Source of the DNA: Pontibacter mucosus
GTDB lineage: Bacteria; Bacteroidota; Bacteroidia; Cytophagales; Hymenobacteraceae
Direction: 5' to 3'
Assembly: GCF_003054055.1 (NCBI RefSeq)
Contig: NZ_QBKI01000016.1
Span: 1 to 64,000, forward strand
Length of the DNA: 64,000 nt
Of this stretch, positions 26,485-34,271 are shown piece after piece (within the stretch, counting starts at the first letter, position 1; each line of letters starts with the position of its first letter). The position numbers and the translations under genes are program-made. Under the pieces are notes generated by a model that was not told the origin of the DNA, did not search any database, and saw only the letters and a list, made by a program, of their open reading frames with translations.

Positions 26485-27714
26485 GTGAACAAGAAAAAAA
26501 TCTTCAACGACCCTGTATACGGCTTCATCACGGCCCCGACAGAGTTGATATTCGATATTATCGAGCACCCCTACTTTCAGCGCCTGCGCCGCATCAAGCA
26601 GCTGGGCCTTACGGAGATGGTATACCCGGGGGCGCTCCATACCCGCTTTCACCATGCTCTGGGCGCCATGCACCTGATGGACACGGCCTTGCAGACGCTC
26701 CGCAGTAAAAATAACGAAATAAACGAAACCGAATACGAGGCCTCGCTCATCGCCATCCTGCTGCACGACGTGGGCCACGGCCCTTTCTCGCATGCCCTGG
26801 AGACGGCCATTTTCCAGAACGTGCCCCACGAGCACCTCTCGCTGCACATCATGCACCTGCTGAACGAGCATTTCGGCGGAAGATTGAGTATGGCCATCGA
26901 TATATTTACCGATAACTATCCCCGGCGCTTCTTCCACCAACTCGTTTCGAGCCAACTGGACGTAGATCGCCTCGATTACCTGAACCGCGACAGCTTCTAT
27001 ACGGGAGTATACGAAGGCAAGATTGGGGCCGACCGAATAATCAAGATGCTGGACGTGGCCAACGACAAGCTGGTGGTGGAGGAAAAGGCTATTTATAGTA
27101 TAGAAAATTTCCTGGTGAGCCGCCGCCTGATGTACTGGCAAGTATACCTGCACAAAACCGTGATTAGCGCCGAAAACATGGTGCTGCGCGTGGTGCAGCG
27201 GGCCCGGGAGCTGCTGCAGCGTGGCGTGGAGGTGCCTGCCAGCCCCTGCCTCCGCTTTTTCCTCTCCTCCAACCTTACGCTGGACGATTTCAGACAGGAT
27301 AAAAGTATACTTGAGCGCTTTGTCTCCCTCGACGACCACGACATCTGGAGCGGCATCAAGGAATGGGCCATGCACCCGGATTTTATACTTTCCTACCTGT
27401 CCAAAAGCATCCTGAGCCGCAAATTGTTTAAAGTACTCATCTCCAGCAAGCCCATCGAAGAGGACATGCAGCTGGGCCTGAAGGAACTGGTGCAGGAGAA
27501 GTATAACCTGGGCGAGGAGGAGATAAAATACCTGATGATCTCGGGCAAGATTGGCAACAACGCCTACGATGCCGAGGGCCAGACAATCGACATGCTCACC
27601 AAATCAGGTTACGTGGTGGACGTGGCAGAGGCCTCTGACCTGCCCAATATCCGCGCCCTGAGCTATAAAGTAGAGAAACACTTCGTTTGTTATCCGAAGG
27701 AAGTGGCGCATTAG
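26485..27714 (+). CDS. HD-domain phosphohydrolase (dGTPase/SAMHD1-like, YdhJ family)
   Basis: 409 residues, starting at GTG (26485-26487), the only start that keeps the conserved opening KKIFNDPVYGFI. The metal site is complete: H57 in TRFHHALGAMHLM, H94-D95 in LLHDVGHGPFSHALE, and the later D of QLDVDRLDYLNRDSF. This is the SAMHD1/YdhJ family; relatives hydrolyse dNTPs or related nucleotides to the nucleoside and triphosphate, but the substrate of the Bacteroidota proteins is not established to my knowledge. It is followed by a strong terminator and then, 1.1 kb on, by lpxD. Confidence 0.87.
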   Translation: MNKKKIFNDPVYGFITAPTELIFDIIEHPYFQRLRRIKQLGLTEMVYPGALHTRFHHALGAMHLMDTALQTLRSKNNEINETEYEASLIAILLHDVGHGPFSHALETAIFQNVPHEHLSLHIMHLLNEHFGGRLSMAIDIFTDNYPRRFFHQLVSSQLDVDRLDYLNRDSFYTGVYEGKIGADRIIKMLDVANDKLVVEEKAIYSIENFLVSRRLMYWQVYLHKTVISAENMVLRVVQRARELLQRGVEVPASPCLRFFLSSNLTLDDFRQDKSILERFVSLDDHDIWSGIKEWAMHPDFILSYLSKSILSRKLFKVLISSKPIEEDMQLGLKELVQEKYNLGEEEIKYLMISGKIGNNAYDAEGQTIDMLTKSGYVVDVAEASDLPNIRALSYKVEKHFVCYPKEVAH

Positions 27715-27734
27715 CAGTTTTTTTGAAGTCTCTG

Positions 27735-27774
27735 AAAATAAGGCAGGAAGTATGGAGGCTTCCTGCCTTATTTT
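27735..27774 (+). terminator. Rho-independent terminator after the HD gene
   Basis: A perfect 16-base stem (27735-27750 and 27759-27774) with an 8-base loop and a run of six T at 27771-27776. The stop codon of the HD gene is 21 bases upstream. Confidence 0.9.
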
Positions 27775-28808
27775 TTGGCGTAACTCTTCAGTCCTTTTCA
27801 TGCATGAGGTTAAGTTCAAAGCCATCCTTTATACTTGTCTGAATCAGGATTTTCAGGATGAATGGATTTACAGGATTTATACTTGCCGAATTACACCCTA
27901 TCGCTGGCGCGAGTTTGCAACCCGTGCCTACTATGAGGTTGGGTTTGTAACCCAACTGGCTTGAAAAGCCATACTTTATGCTTTGGCGGTGCTGCTATAC
28001 TTAAGCTATACTTTTATATTTACTAGCTTATACTTTCCTAGCCGCTGCTTCCTTCTACTTGAACCAAGCTATCCTTACTAGCTGCCGTTTATCCTCCAGA
28101 CTAACATACCTATTGTTGCATTTATACTTTGGAGCTCTCAAGCCCGAGAGGGCTCGCCTTCGGGCATCGCGCTGCTTTCGCTTCCTTTGCTACCCTTCGG
28201 TCGCAATACCCTCCGGGCACCGGAACCTCTCGAGGCGCTCAACCCAAAGGCTGGGATAAGGTCGATAGCCACAGCTGACGGAGCTTCAGCCAAGTCCCCC
28301 TTCGAAGGGGGTAGGGGCAGGTCGAGACCTGTCCGCGCGAGAACTGAAGATATAGAGCTTATACTTCGGCAAGCGTAACTTCAGACTCCCCTCCTTAGTC
28401 AAGGAGGGGCAAGGAGTGGTTGGACCCGGTATTGCAGAAAATCCCTCTCCAGTCGTAAAAAGATGGAAATACTTGCTCAACAAGTATACCCCACAATCTA
28501 CTGCCAATACCCATGCAAGCCCCTCCTACGCCTAGGCATTGTCTCATAAAAAGCAGTGAAACTGAATCTGGTGGCAGCATTATACTTTGGGTTAATCATT
28601 ACTTCTCTGCAAAGCCTCCTCCTTAAGGAACCCTCACCTCAGAAATCAACTTGAATCCTACACAGCGGCACCCCTCAACCACCAACCCACCACACGCTAT
28701 TTCCATTCAAAGTATAAACTTCTATATAATGTGCAGGGCAGGATTTTTTTATTAAGTTTGCACCCCCAAAGCGTTAGCGTTTTTGAGTTTTTGCTCTAAT
28801 TTTACAAA
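27775..28808. repeat. 1-kb non-coding stretch dense in dispersed repeats
   Basis: No convincing gene on either strand. It holds ten copies of the AAGTATA/TATACTT heptamer between 27830 and 28715, eight in the TATACTT orientation; an AGTTTGCAACCCGTG / GGGTTTGTAACCC inverted element (27910-27962); a perfect palindrome CCCCCTTCGAAGGGGG (28296-28311) next to a CAGGTCGAGACCTG palindrome (28318-28331); and a CCCCTCCTT / AAGGAGGGG hairpin (28388-28396, 28401-28409) matching the units near 1.56 and 23.83 kb. The right end carries the lpxD -7 candidate. Confidence 0.75.
28753..28760 (+). promoter_or_regulatory. Candidate -7 box for lpxD
   Basis: TAAGTTTG matches TAnnTTTG exactly, 49 bases before the lpxD ATG. 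The -33 position does not show TTG. The same box with similar following bases recurs before lpxC-fabZ and the YebC gene, which supports a real promoter class. Confidence 0.45.
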
Positions 28809-29831
28809 ATGGAATTTACCGTTCAACAGATTGCTGACTTGCTGCAGGGCAAGATAGAGGGAGACACCACTGTAAAGGTCAGCACGTTAGCTAAGATCGA
28901 GGAGGCCCAGACCGGCGCCCTCGCTTTTCTTTCTAATTTGAAGTACGAGCCATTCTTATATACAACCAGTGCCAGCGCCGTGATTGTATCGGATAAGCTG
29001 GAACTCAAAAAAGAGACCAAGGCTACCCTTATCCGGGTAGAAGACCCCTACTCCAGTTTCTCCACGCTGCTGCAGTACTACCAGGCAGCGCTGCTGGCTT
29101 CTAAAACCGGTGTGGAAGAGCCCTGCTTTATGGGCCAGGGAAGCCAGATCGGGGAGAACCATTACCGCGGCGCTTTCTCCTACATCGGCGCCAACTGCCG
29201 CATCGGAAACAACGTGCGCATCTTCCCGCAGGTCTACATCGGCGACAACGTCACCATCGGCGATAACACCACCATTTTTGCGGGCGTAAAACTGTATGCC
29301 AACACGGTGGTGGGCAGCAATTGCACCATCCACTCCGGCGCCGTGCTGGGCAGCGACGGCTTTGGCTGGGCGCCACAGCCCGACGGCACCTACAAGGCTG
29401 TTCCGCAAATCGGGAACGTGGTGCTGGAGGACGATATTTCCATCGGGGCCAACACCACCATCGACTGCGCTACCATGGGTTCCACCATCATCCGCAGGGG
29501 CTCTAAAATCGATAACCTGGTACAGATTGCCCATAACGTAGAAGTGGGATCAGATACAGTTATCGCCTCCCAATCAGGCATTTCGGGTTCTACCAGAATT
29601 GGCAGCAACTGCGTTATTGCAGGTCAGGTGGGCATTGTGGGCCATATCACCATCGCCAACAAAACCACCATTGGGGCACAATCCGGCGTGTCTAAATCCG
29701 TTAAGGAAGAAGGACTCATCATTCAGGGCTCACCGGCCTTCGACTACAAGCAGAACCTGCGCGCCATGACCGTGTTCCGCAAGCTGCCCGAGCTGCAGCG
29801 GGACCTGGAAATACTGAAAGAGAAAGTATAA
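28809..29831 (+). CDS. lpxD: UDP-3-O-acylglucosamine N-acyltransferase LpxD
   Basis: 340 residues, normal length. An N-terminal uridine-binding domain (MEFTVQQIADLLQGKIEGD, then GALAFLSNLKYEPFL at about 36-50) leads to a left-handed beta helix of hexapeptide repeats from about residue 110 to 310 (such as IGNNVRIFPQVYIGDNVTIG). The catalytic histidine sits in the QIAHNVEVG turn near residue 241. Reaction: transfer of a 3-hydroxyacyl chain from ACP to the 2-amino group of UDP-3-O-acyl-glucosamine, the third lipid A step. It is the first of the lpx genes here but lies 303 bases upstream of lpxC-fabZ. Confidence 0.95.
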   Translation: MEFTVQQIADLLQGKIEGDTTVKVSTLAKIEEAQTGALAFLSNLKYEPFLYTTSASAVIVSDKLELKKETKATLIRVEDPYSSFSTLLQYYQAALLASKTGVEEPCFMGQGSQIGENHYRGAFSYIGANCRIGNNVRIFPQVYIGDNVTIGDNTTIFAGVKLYANTVVGSNCTIHSGAVLGSDGFGWAPQPDGTYKAVPQIGNVVLEDDISIGANTTIDCATMGSTIIRRGSKIDNLVQIAHNVEVGSDTVIASQSGISGSTRIGSNCVIAGQVGIVGHITIANKTTIGAQSGVSKSVKEEGLIIQGSPAFDYKQNLRAMTVFRKLPELQRDLEILKEKV

Positions 29832-30134
29832 AAGCGCATACAAGGCTCAGCTGTACGGCTCTGAAAGTATAACTTTCAGGTTTGGCAAGTATAGCCGGAT
29901 ACCAAAGTATAATTCAAGCTACGTTAGCAAGAGCGCATCCGATCATGCTTCTGTCACGCCGCTGGTATAGGTTTGGCCTTATCCTGTACTTTCTTTTCGT
30001 CTTGCGGGCGTTAGTTTATCCACAAAAGTTGGCAATACCCTATTTTATATCTTAAGTTTGCAGGGCCAAAGCCTTGGCTAAGGGTAGCCTGCGCATCACC
30101 CAACACGAGCACTTACACGACTATAGATACGTGA
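29832..30134. other. Intergenic lpxD to lpxC-fabZ with a heptamer cluster
   Basis: No gene. Four AAGTATA copies, all in the same orientation, start at 29824 (within the lpxD 3' end), 29865, 29887 and 29905, that is four within 88 bases. The right half carries the lpxC-fabZ promoter candidate. No clear terminator hairpin follows lpxD. Confidence 0.6.
30029..30060 (+). promoter_or_regulatory. Candidate sigma-ABfr promoter of lpxC-fabZ
   Basis: TTG at 30029-30031 and TAAGTTTG at 30053-30060 with a 21-base spacer, close to the Bacteroidota consensus TTG-N19-TAnnTTTG. The predicted transcript start is about 65 bases before the ATG at 30135. Confidence 0.6.
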
Positions 30135-31529
30135 ATGAACGATAAACAGCACACCATCAAAGCTCCGGTAACTGTATCGGGCATTGGGTTGCACACCGGC
30201 GTGGTTTCGAACATGACCTTCAAGCCCGCGCCTATCAACCATGGACACAAATTCCAGCGCATCGACCTGCCTGGCAAGCCCATCATTAATGTAGATGTGG
30301 ATAACGTGGTAGACCTGTCAAGAGGCACTACCATTGAACAGAACGGCGCGCGCGTAAACACCGTGGAGCATACCCTGGCTGCCCTGGTTGGCCTGCAGAT
30401 AGACAACGTACTTATAGAGCTCGATGGCCCGGAGCCCCCCATCATGGACGGTTCTTCTATAGAGTTTGTGAAGGTGCTGCACGAGGCGGGACTGCAGGAG
30501 CAGAACGCACTGCGCAACTTCTTCGAGATCACCCAAGGGCTCAGCTACAAGGATGAGGCCCGTGGCGTAGAGATCGCCGCCCTGCCTTTAGACGACTACC
30601 GCGTAACCGTGATGGTGGATTACAATTCGCCGGTACTTGGCAGCCAGCATGCCTCTATCACCAACCTGGAGCAGTTCGAGAAAGAAATCGCCCCCTCCCG
30701 CACCTTTGTGTTCCTGCACGAGCTGGAGATGCTCTACAAGCAGAACCTGATAAAGGGCGGCGACCTGGATAACGCCATCGTGATTGTAGACCGTGTGGTG
30801 CAGGACGAGGAACTGACGCACCTGTCGGAGCTGCTGCAGAAGCAGAAGGTAGAGGTGAAAGAGGAGGGCATCCTGAACAATACCGAGCTGCGCTTCAGAA
30901 ACGAGCCGGCCCGCCACAAGCTGCTCGATCTGCTGGGTGACCTGGCCCTGATCGGTCGTCCGATAAAAGGCCAGATCCTGGCTGCCCGGCCCGGTCATGC
31001 GGCCAACATTGCCTTTGCCAAGAAGGTGAAGAAGATGATCCACGAGGCAACTATCAAAAACGTGCCTACCTACGACCCGAAGAAAAAGCCGGTGATGGAC
31101 ATCAACCAGATAGCTGCCACGCTGCCGCACCGTTATCCTTTTCTGCTGATCGATAAAATTATCCATTTAGACGATACCACGGTTATGGGCGTTAAGAACA
31201 TAACCATGAACGAACCGTTCTTCCAGGGCCACTTCCCGGGCAACCCGGTTTTACCGGGGGTTATCCAGATAGAGGCCATGGCACAAACTGGCGGGATTCT
31301 TGTGCTGAACACGGTGGAGAACCCGGAAGACTACTGGACTTATTTCCTGGGCATAGACAAGTGCCGCTTCAAGCGCAAGGTTATTCCGGGTGATACGATA
31401 ATTTTTAGATGTGAACTGCTGGCTCCTATCAAGCGCGGTATTGCCAAAATGAGTGGTCAGGCCTTTGTGGGCGGGCAACTGGTAATGGAAGCTGAAATGT
31501 CGGCAAGTATAGTAAAGAAAGACGCATGA
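30135..31529 (+). CDS. lpxC-fabZ: Bifunctional LpxC deacetylase / FabZ dehydratase
   Basis: 464 residues, a fusion usual in Bacteroidota. Residues 1 to about 300 are LpxC, the zinc-dependent UDP-3-O-acyl-GlcNAc deacetylase: H79 in NTVEHTLAAL, the DGSSIEFV block at 105-112, and the H/D ligands of RHKLLDLLGDLALIG. Residues from about 320 to the end are FabZ, the 3-hydroxyacyl-ACP dehydratase: LPHRYPFLLIDKI, then GHFPGNPVLPGVIQIEAMAQ with the catalytic H and E. The fusion joins the committed step of lipid A synthesis to the competing fatty-acid step. The stop overlaps the lpxA ATG (ATGA). Confidence 0.96.
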   Translation: MNDKQHTIKAPVTVSGIGLHTGVVSNMTFKPAPINHGHKFQRIDLPGKPIINVDVDNVVDLSRGTTIEQNGARVNTVEHTLAALVGLQIDNVLIELDGPEPPIMDGSSIEFVKVLHEAGLQEQNALRNFFEITQGLSYKDEARGVEIAALPLDDYRVTVMVDYNSPVLGSQHASITNLEQFEKEIAPSRTFVFLHELEMLYKQNLIKGGDLDNAIVIVDRVVQDEELTHLSELLQKQKVEVKEEGILNNTELRFRNEPARHKLLDLLGDLALIGRPIKGQILAARPGHAANIAFAKKVKKMIHEATIKNVPTYDPKKKPVMDINQIAATLPHRYPFLLIDKIIHLDDTTVMGVKNITMNEPFFQGHFPGNPVLPGVIQIEAMAQTGGILVLNTVENPEDYWTYFLGIDKCRFKRKVIPGDTIIFRCELLAPIKRGIAKMSGQAFVGGQLVMEAEMSASIVKKDA

Positions 31530-32317
31530 ACCAGCCATTAGCATACGTACACCCAGAAGCCAAGATTGCGCATAACGTTGTTATTGAGCCGTTTGTAACA
31601 ATCCATAAGAACGTGGAGATCGGCGAGGGAACCTGGATTGGCTCCAATGCCGTGATTATGGAAGGTGCCCGCATCGGCAAGAACTGTAAGATTTTCCCGG
31701 GAGCCGTGATATCCTCTATCCCGCAGGACCTGAAGTTTGCCGGCGAGGTAACCACCACCCACATCGGGGACAACACCGTTATCCGCGAGTACGTAACCGT
31801 GAGCCGCGGCACCATCGACAAAATGAAAACCGTTATCGGCAAAAACTGCCTGGTGATGGCCTACGCCCACGTGGCCCACGACTGTTTGATTGGGGATAAC
31901 TGCATTATCGGTAACTCGGTGCAGATTGCCGGCCATGTGGAGGTGAATGACTATGCCATTGTCAGCGCCGCTACGCTGGTGCACCAGTTCGCCAAAATCG
32001 GAGCCCACTCCTTTGTATCCGGTGGCTCGCTGGTGCTCAAAGACGTGCCTCCGTTTGTGAAGGCTGCCCGTGAACCGCTCTCTTACGCTGGCATCAACTC
32101 CATCGGCATGCGCCGCAGGGGCTACGTGAGCGAGCAGATAAACGAGATTCAGCACGTATACCGCATCCTGTTCCTGAACGGCCTGAACAACAGCCAGGCG
32201 CTGGATAAGATCGAGTTGGAGCTTTCCCCGAGCAGGGAGCGCGACGAGATCATCAACTTTGTGCGCAACTCCGGCCGCGGTATCATAAAAGGCTATTTCG
32301 CAAAAGATGCTAGTTAA
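31526..32317 (+). CDS. lpxA: Acyl-ACP--UDP-N-acetylglucosamine O-acyltransferase LpxA
   Basis: 263 residues, as expected. A left-handed beta helix of hexapeptide repeats fills residues 5-190 (VIEPFVTIHKNVEIGEGTWI and so on). The catalytic histidine lies in YAHVAHDCLIGDNC near residue 121, and GINSIGMRRRGYV near 195 begins the C-terminal helical part. Reaction: transfer of a 3-hydroxyacyl chain from ACP to the 3-OH of UDP-GlcNAc, the first lipid A step. It overlaps lpxC-fabZ by four bases and the following ABC gene by 11, so the three are coupled. Confidence 0.96.
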   Translation: MNQPLAYVHPEAKIAHNVVIEPFVTIHKNVEIGEGTWIGSNAVIMEGARIGKNCKIFPGAVISSIPQDLKFAGEVTTTHIGDNTVIREYVTVSRGTIDKMKTVIGKNCLVMAYAHVAHDCLIGDNCIIGNSVQIAGHVEVNDYAIVSAATLVHQFAKIGAHSFVSGGSLVLKDVPPFVKAAREPLSYAGINSIGMRRRGYVSEQINEIQHVYRILFLNGLNNSQALDKIELELSPSRERDEIINFVRNSGRGIIKGYFAKDAS

Positions 32318-32942
32318 CCTAACGGACTTAGGTAAACGCTATAACTACGAGTGGATTTTCCGGAACCTGACCTACACGTTTGAGTCGGGTACCTCTTACG
32401 CCATACTGGGGCATAACGGGTCCGGAAAATCCACACTTCTTACCATCATTGCCGGGCACAACCTGGAAAGCGAAGGCCAGCTGAAGTATACTTTCTCCGG
32501 CAAAGCTGTTGCGCAGGACCAGGTGTACCGCCACCTCTCCCTCACAGCCCCCTTCCTGGAGCTGGTAGAGGAGTTCACCCTGCTCGAGCTCATCGATTTC
32601 CACTCCCGCTTTAAGCCGCTGCGCCAGAACCTGAGCAAGGAGCAGCTGGTCGACAGGATGGGCCTGCAGCGCTCGAAAAACAAGTTCGTTAAGGATTTCT
32701 CCTCTGGCATGAAGCAGCGCCTCAAACTAGGCCTGGCCATCTACTCCGACAGCGCCATGCTCCTGCTCGACGAGCCCACCACTAACCTGGATCAGGAAGG
32801 TGTTGCCTGGTACCAGGAGCACGTCTCCCAGAACAAGGCAAACCGCCTCATCCTCGTCGGCTCCAACATTCAGCACGAGTACAGCTTCTGCGACGAGCAA
32901 CTGCGCATTTCGGACTACCACCCCTTGCCGAAAGTTCGTTGA
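32307..32942 (+). CDS. ABC transporter ATP-binding protein
   Basis: 211 residues, a single nucleotide-binding domain. Walker A is LGHNGSGKSTLLTIIAG (about 34-50), the signature is DFSSGMKQRLKLGLAI, and Walker B is AMLLLDEPTTNLD. The D-loop and an N rather than H in the switch segment (VGSNIQHEY) are visible. No permease gene lies beside it. The coupling to lpxA suggests a job in envelope biogenesis, but that is inference; small solitary ABC ATPases of this kind are not functionally assigned. About 520 bases of non-coding DNA follow. Confidence 0.88.
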   Translation: MLVNLTDLGKRYNYEWIFRNLTYTFESGTSYAILGHNGSGKSTLLTIIAGHNLESEGQLKYTFSGKAVAQDQVYRHLSLTAPFLELVEEFTLLELIDFHSRFKPLRQNLSKEQLVDRMGLQRSKNKFVKDFSSGMKQRLKLGLAIYSDSAMLLLDEPTTNLDQEGVAWYQEHVSQNKANRLILVGSNIQHEYSFCDEQLRISDYHPLPKVR

Positions 32943-33461
32943 TCGTTGATCGTTATTAGTTGTTCGTGGGATGATTTTTACTTGGCCGGGTTGCTTAGGC
33001 TATACTTATCCCTTTATCTACCGCAGGTTTTCAACTTGTGGTGAACATGAGGCCAGTTTTCAACTGGCGAAAGTATAAGCCCGGGAAGCGCCTTTGTAAA
33101 CAGGCTGCTATAACTCCGCAGTACTCAAACTACTGCTAATTAATTCAAAAATTACGTAACAGGATAAGGCGGGCGCCACAAGTCCGCTAAAGGTAAACCG
33201 TAAGGAGTGAATGGAAGCCCGACAGTTCGAAGGATTTATACTTTCAACCGCATCCGAAGTATAAATTTATACTTGCCATACTTCCGCAAACCCAAGGATG
33301 TGCTTTCCTGTGCAGGCTGCTATGCTTGCACCTACTCCAAACTATAGACGGACAACTATCAACGAATAACTAATAACGACTAACAACAAGCAAGCTATAA
33401 GCAAAAAATTACCATTTTACACGGAAGCTAGCTAAATTTGCAGGCACAATAATTCTATACT
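32943..33461. repeat. Repeat-rich intergenic region before the YebC gene
   Basis: No gene. It has degenerate tandem units of the CGTTGATCGTTATTAG type at 32939-32970 and their inverted counterpart at 33352-33390; the repeat ACCGCAGGTTTTCAACTTGT at 33020-33039, the reverse complement (one mismatch) of a unit at 26.42 kb; and heptamer copies near 32990, 33070, 33240 and 33260. A TAAATTTG -7 candidate is at 33433-33440. Confidence 0.65.
33433..33440 (+). promoter_or_regulatory. Candidate -7 box for the YebC-family gene
   Basis: TAAATTTG, an exact TAnnTTTG match, 22 bases before the ATG at 33462. No -33 TTG is seen at 19-21 bases upstream. The following bases GCAGGC resemble those after the lpxC-fabZ box. 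Confidence 0.45.
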
Positions 33462-34169
33462 ATGGGACGCGCATTTGAATTCAGAAAAGCCCGTAAGTTT
33501 AAACGCTGGGACAAGATGTCGAAGGCCTTTACGCGCATCGGCAAAGAGATAGTGATGGCCGTGAAAGAAAGCGGTCCTAACCCCGATACAAACTCCCGCC
33601 TGAGAGCAGCTATCCAAAACGCAAAAGGCGTAAACATGCCGAAAGACCGCGTGGAAGCAGCCATCAAGCGTGCCTCTTCCAAGGAGGAAAAAGACTATGA
33701 AGAGGTAGTATACGAGGGCTACGCACCGCATGGCATTGCCGTGGTGATAGAGTGCGCCACCGATAACCTGAACCGTACAGTTGCCAACGTGCGCATGCAC
33801 TTCTCCAAAGGCGGCGGCTCGCTGGGCAAAACAGGCTCCCTCGACTTCATGTTCGATCGCAAGGGCATCTTCAAGGTATCTGCTGAAGGAGCGGACCTGG
33901 AAGAGCTGGAACTGGAGCTCATCGACTTCGGCGCCGAGGACATTTACGAGCACGAGGGGGAGATCATCATAGAGACGCCTTTCACTGAGTTCGGCAACAT
34001 GCAGAAGGGCCTGGAGGAGAAAGGACTGAACGTGATCAGCGCCGAGGTGCAGCGTATCCCGACCACCCGCACCGAGCTGACCGAGGAGCAGGAGGAAGAA
34101 GTGCTTAGCCTGATAGAGCGCTTCGAGGAAGACGACGATGTGCAGGCCGTGTACCACAACATGGCCTAA
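33462..34169 (+). CDS. yebC: YebC/PmpR (TACO1) family protein
   Basis: 235 residues, close to the family's usual 240-250. The opening MGRAFEFRKARKFKRWDKMS, the block NMPKDRVEAAIKRAS (65-79), the GYAPHGIAVVIECATDNLNR block (86-105) and the FSKGGGSLGKTGSLDFMFDR segment are family hallmarks. Members are described as transcriptional regulators in bacteria and, more recently, as translation factors that help ribosomes through difficult stretches; which applies here is unknown. It is cytoplasmic and a single-gene unit, bounded by its own -7 box and a terminator. Confidence 0.93.
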   Translation: MGRAFEFRKARKFKRWDKMSKAFTRIGKEIVMAVKESGPNPDTNSRLRAAIQNAKGVNMPKDRVEAAIKRASSKEEKDYEEVVYEGYAPHGIAVVIECATDNLNRTVANVRMHFSKGGGSLGKTGSLDFMFDRKGIFKVSAEGADLEELELELIDFGAEDIYEHEGEIIIETPFTEFGNMQKGLEEKGLNVISAEVQRIPTTRTELTEEQEEEVLSLIERFEEDDDVQAVYHNMA

Positions 34170-34187
34170 GTATAAGAATCTAACACC

Positions 34188-34223
34188 AAAGTGGCTGCCT
34201 GGGTACACTCGGGCAGCCACTTT
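34188..34223 (+). terminator. Terminator after the YebC-family gene
   Basis: A 12-base perfect stem, AAAGTGGCTGCC (34188-34199) with GGCAGCCACTTT (34212-34223), followed by an A/T-rich tract with T-runs. Confidence 0.88.
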
Positions 34224-34271
34224 ATTTTTAATAAATACGTATCCACACGTATCCAAAAAATAAACTTCATT

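Noticed and set aside
26458..27375. 305-codon open frame antisense to the HD phosphohydrolase gene
   Set aside because: The plus strand has a full HD motif set; the antisense frame is a codon-usage artefact.
27830..28715. CRISPR-like array
   Set aside because: The repeated unit is only seven bases, irregularly spaced and in both orientations, and no cas genes are present.
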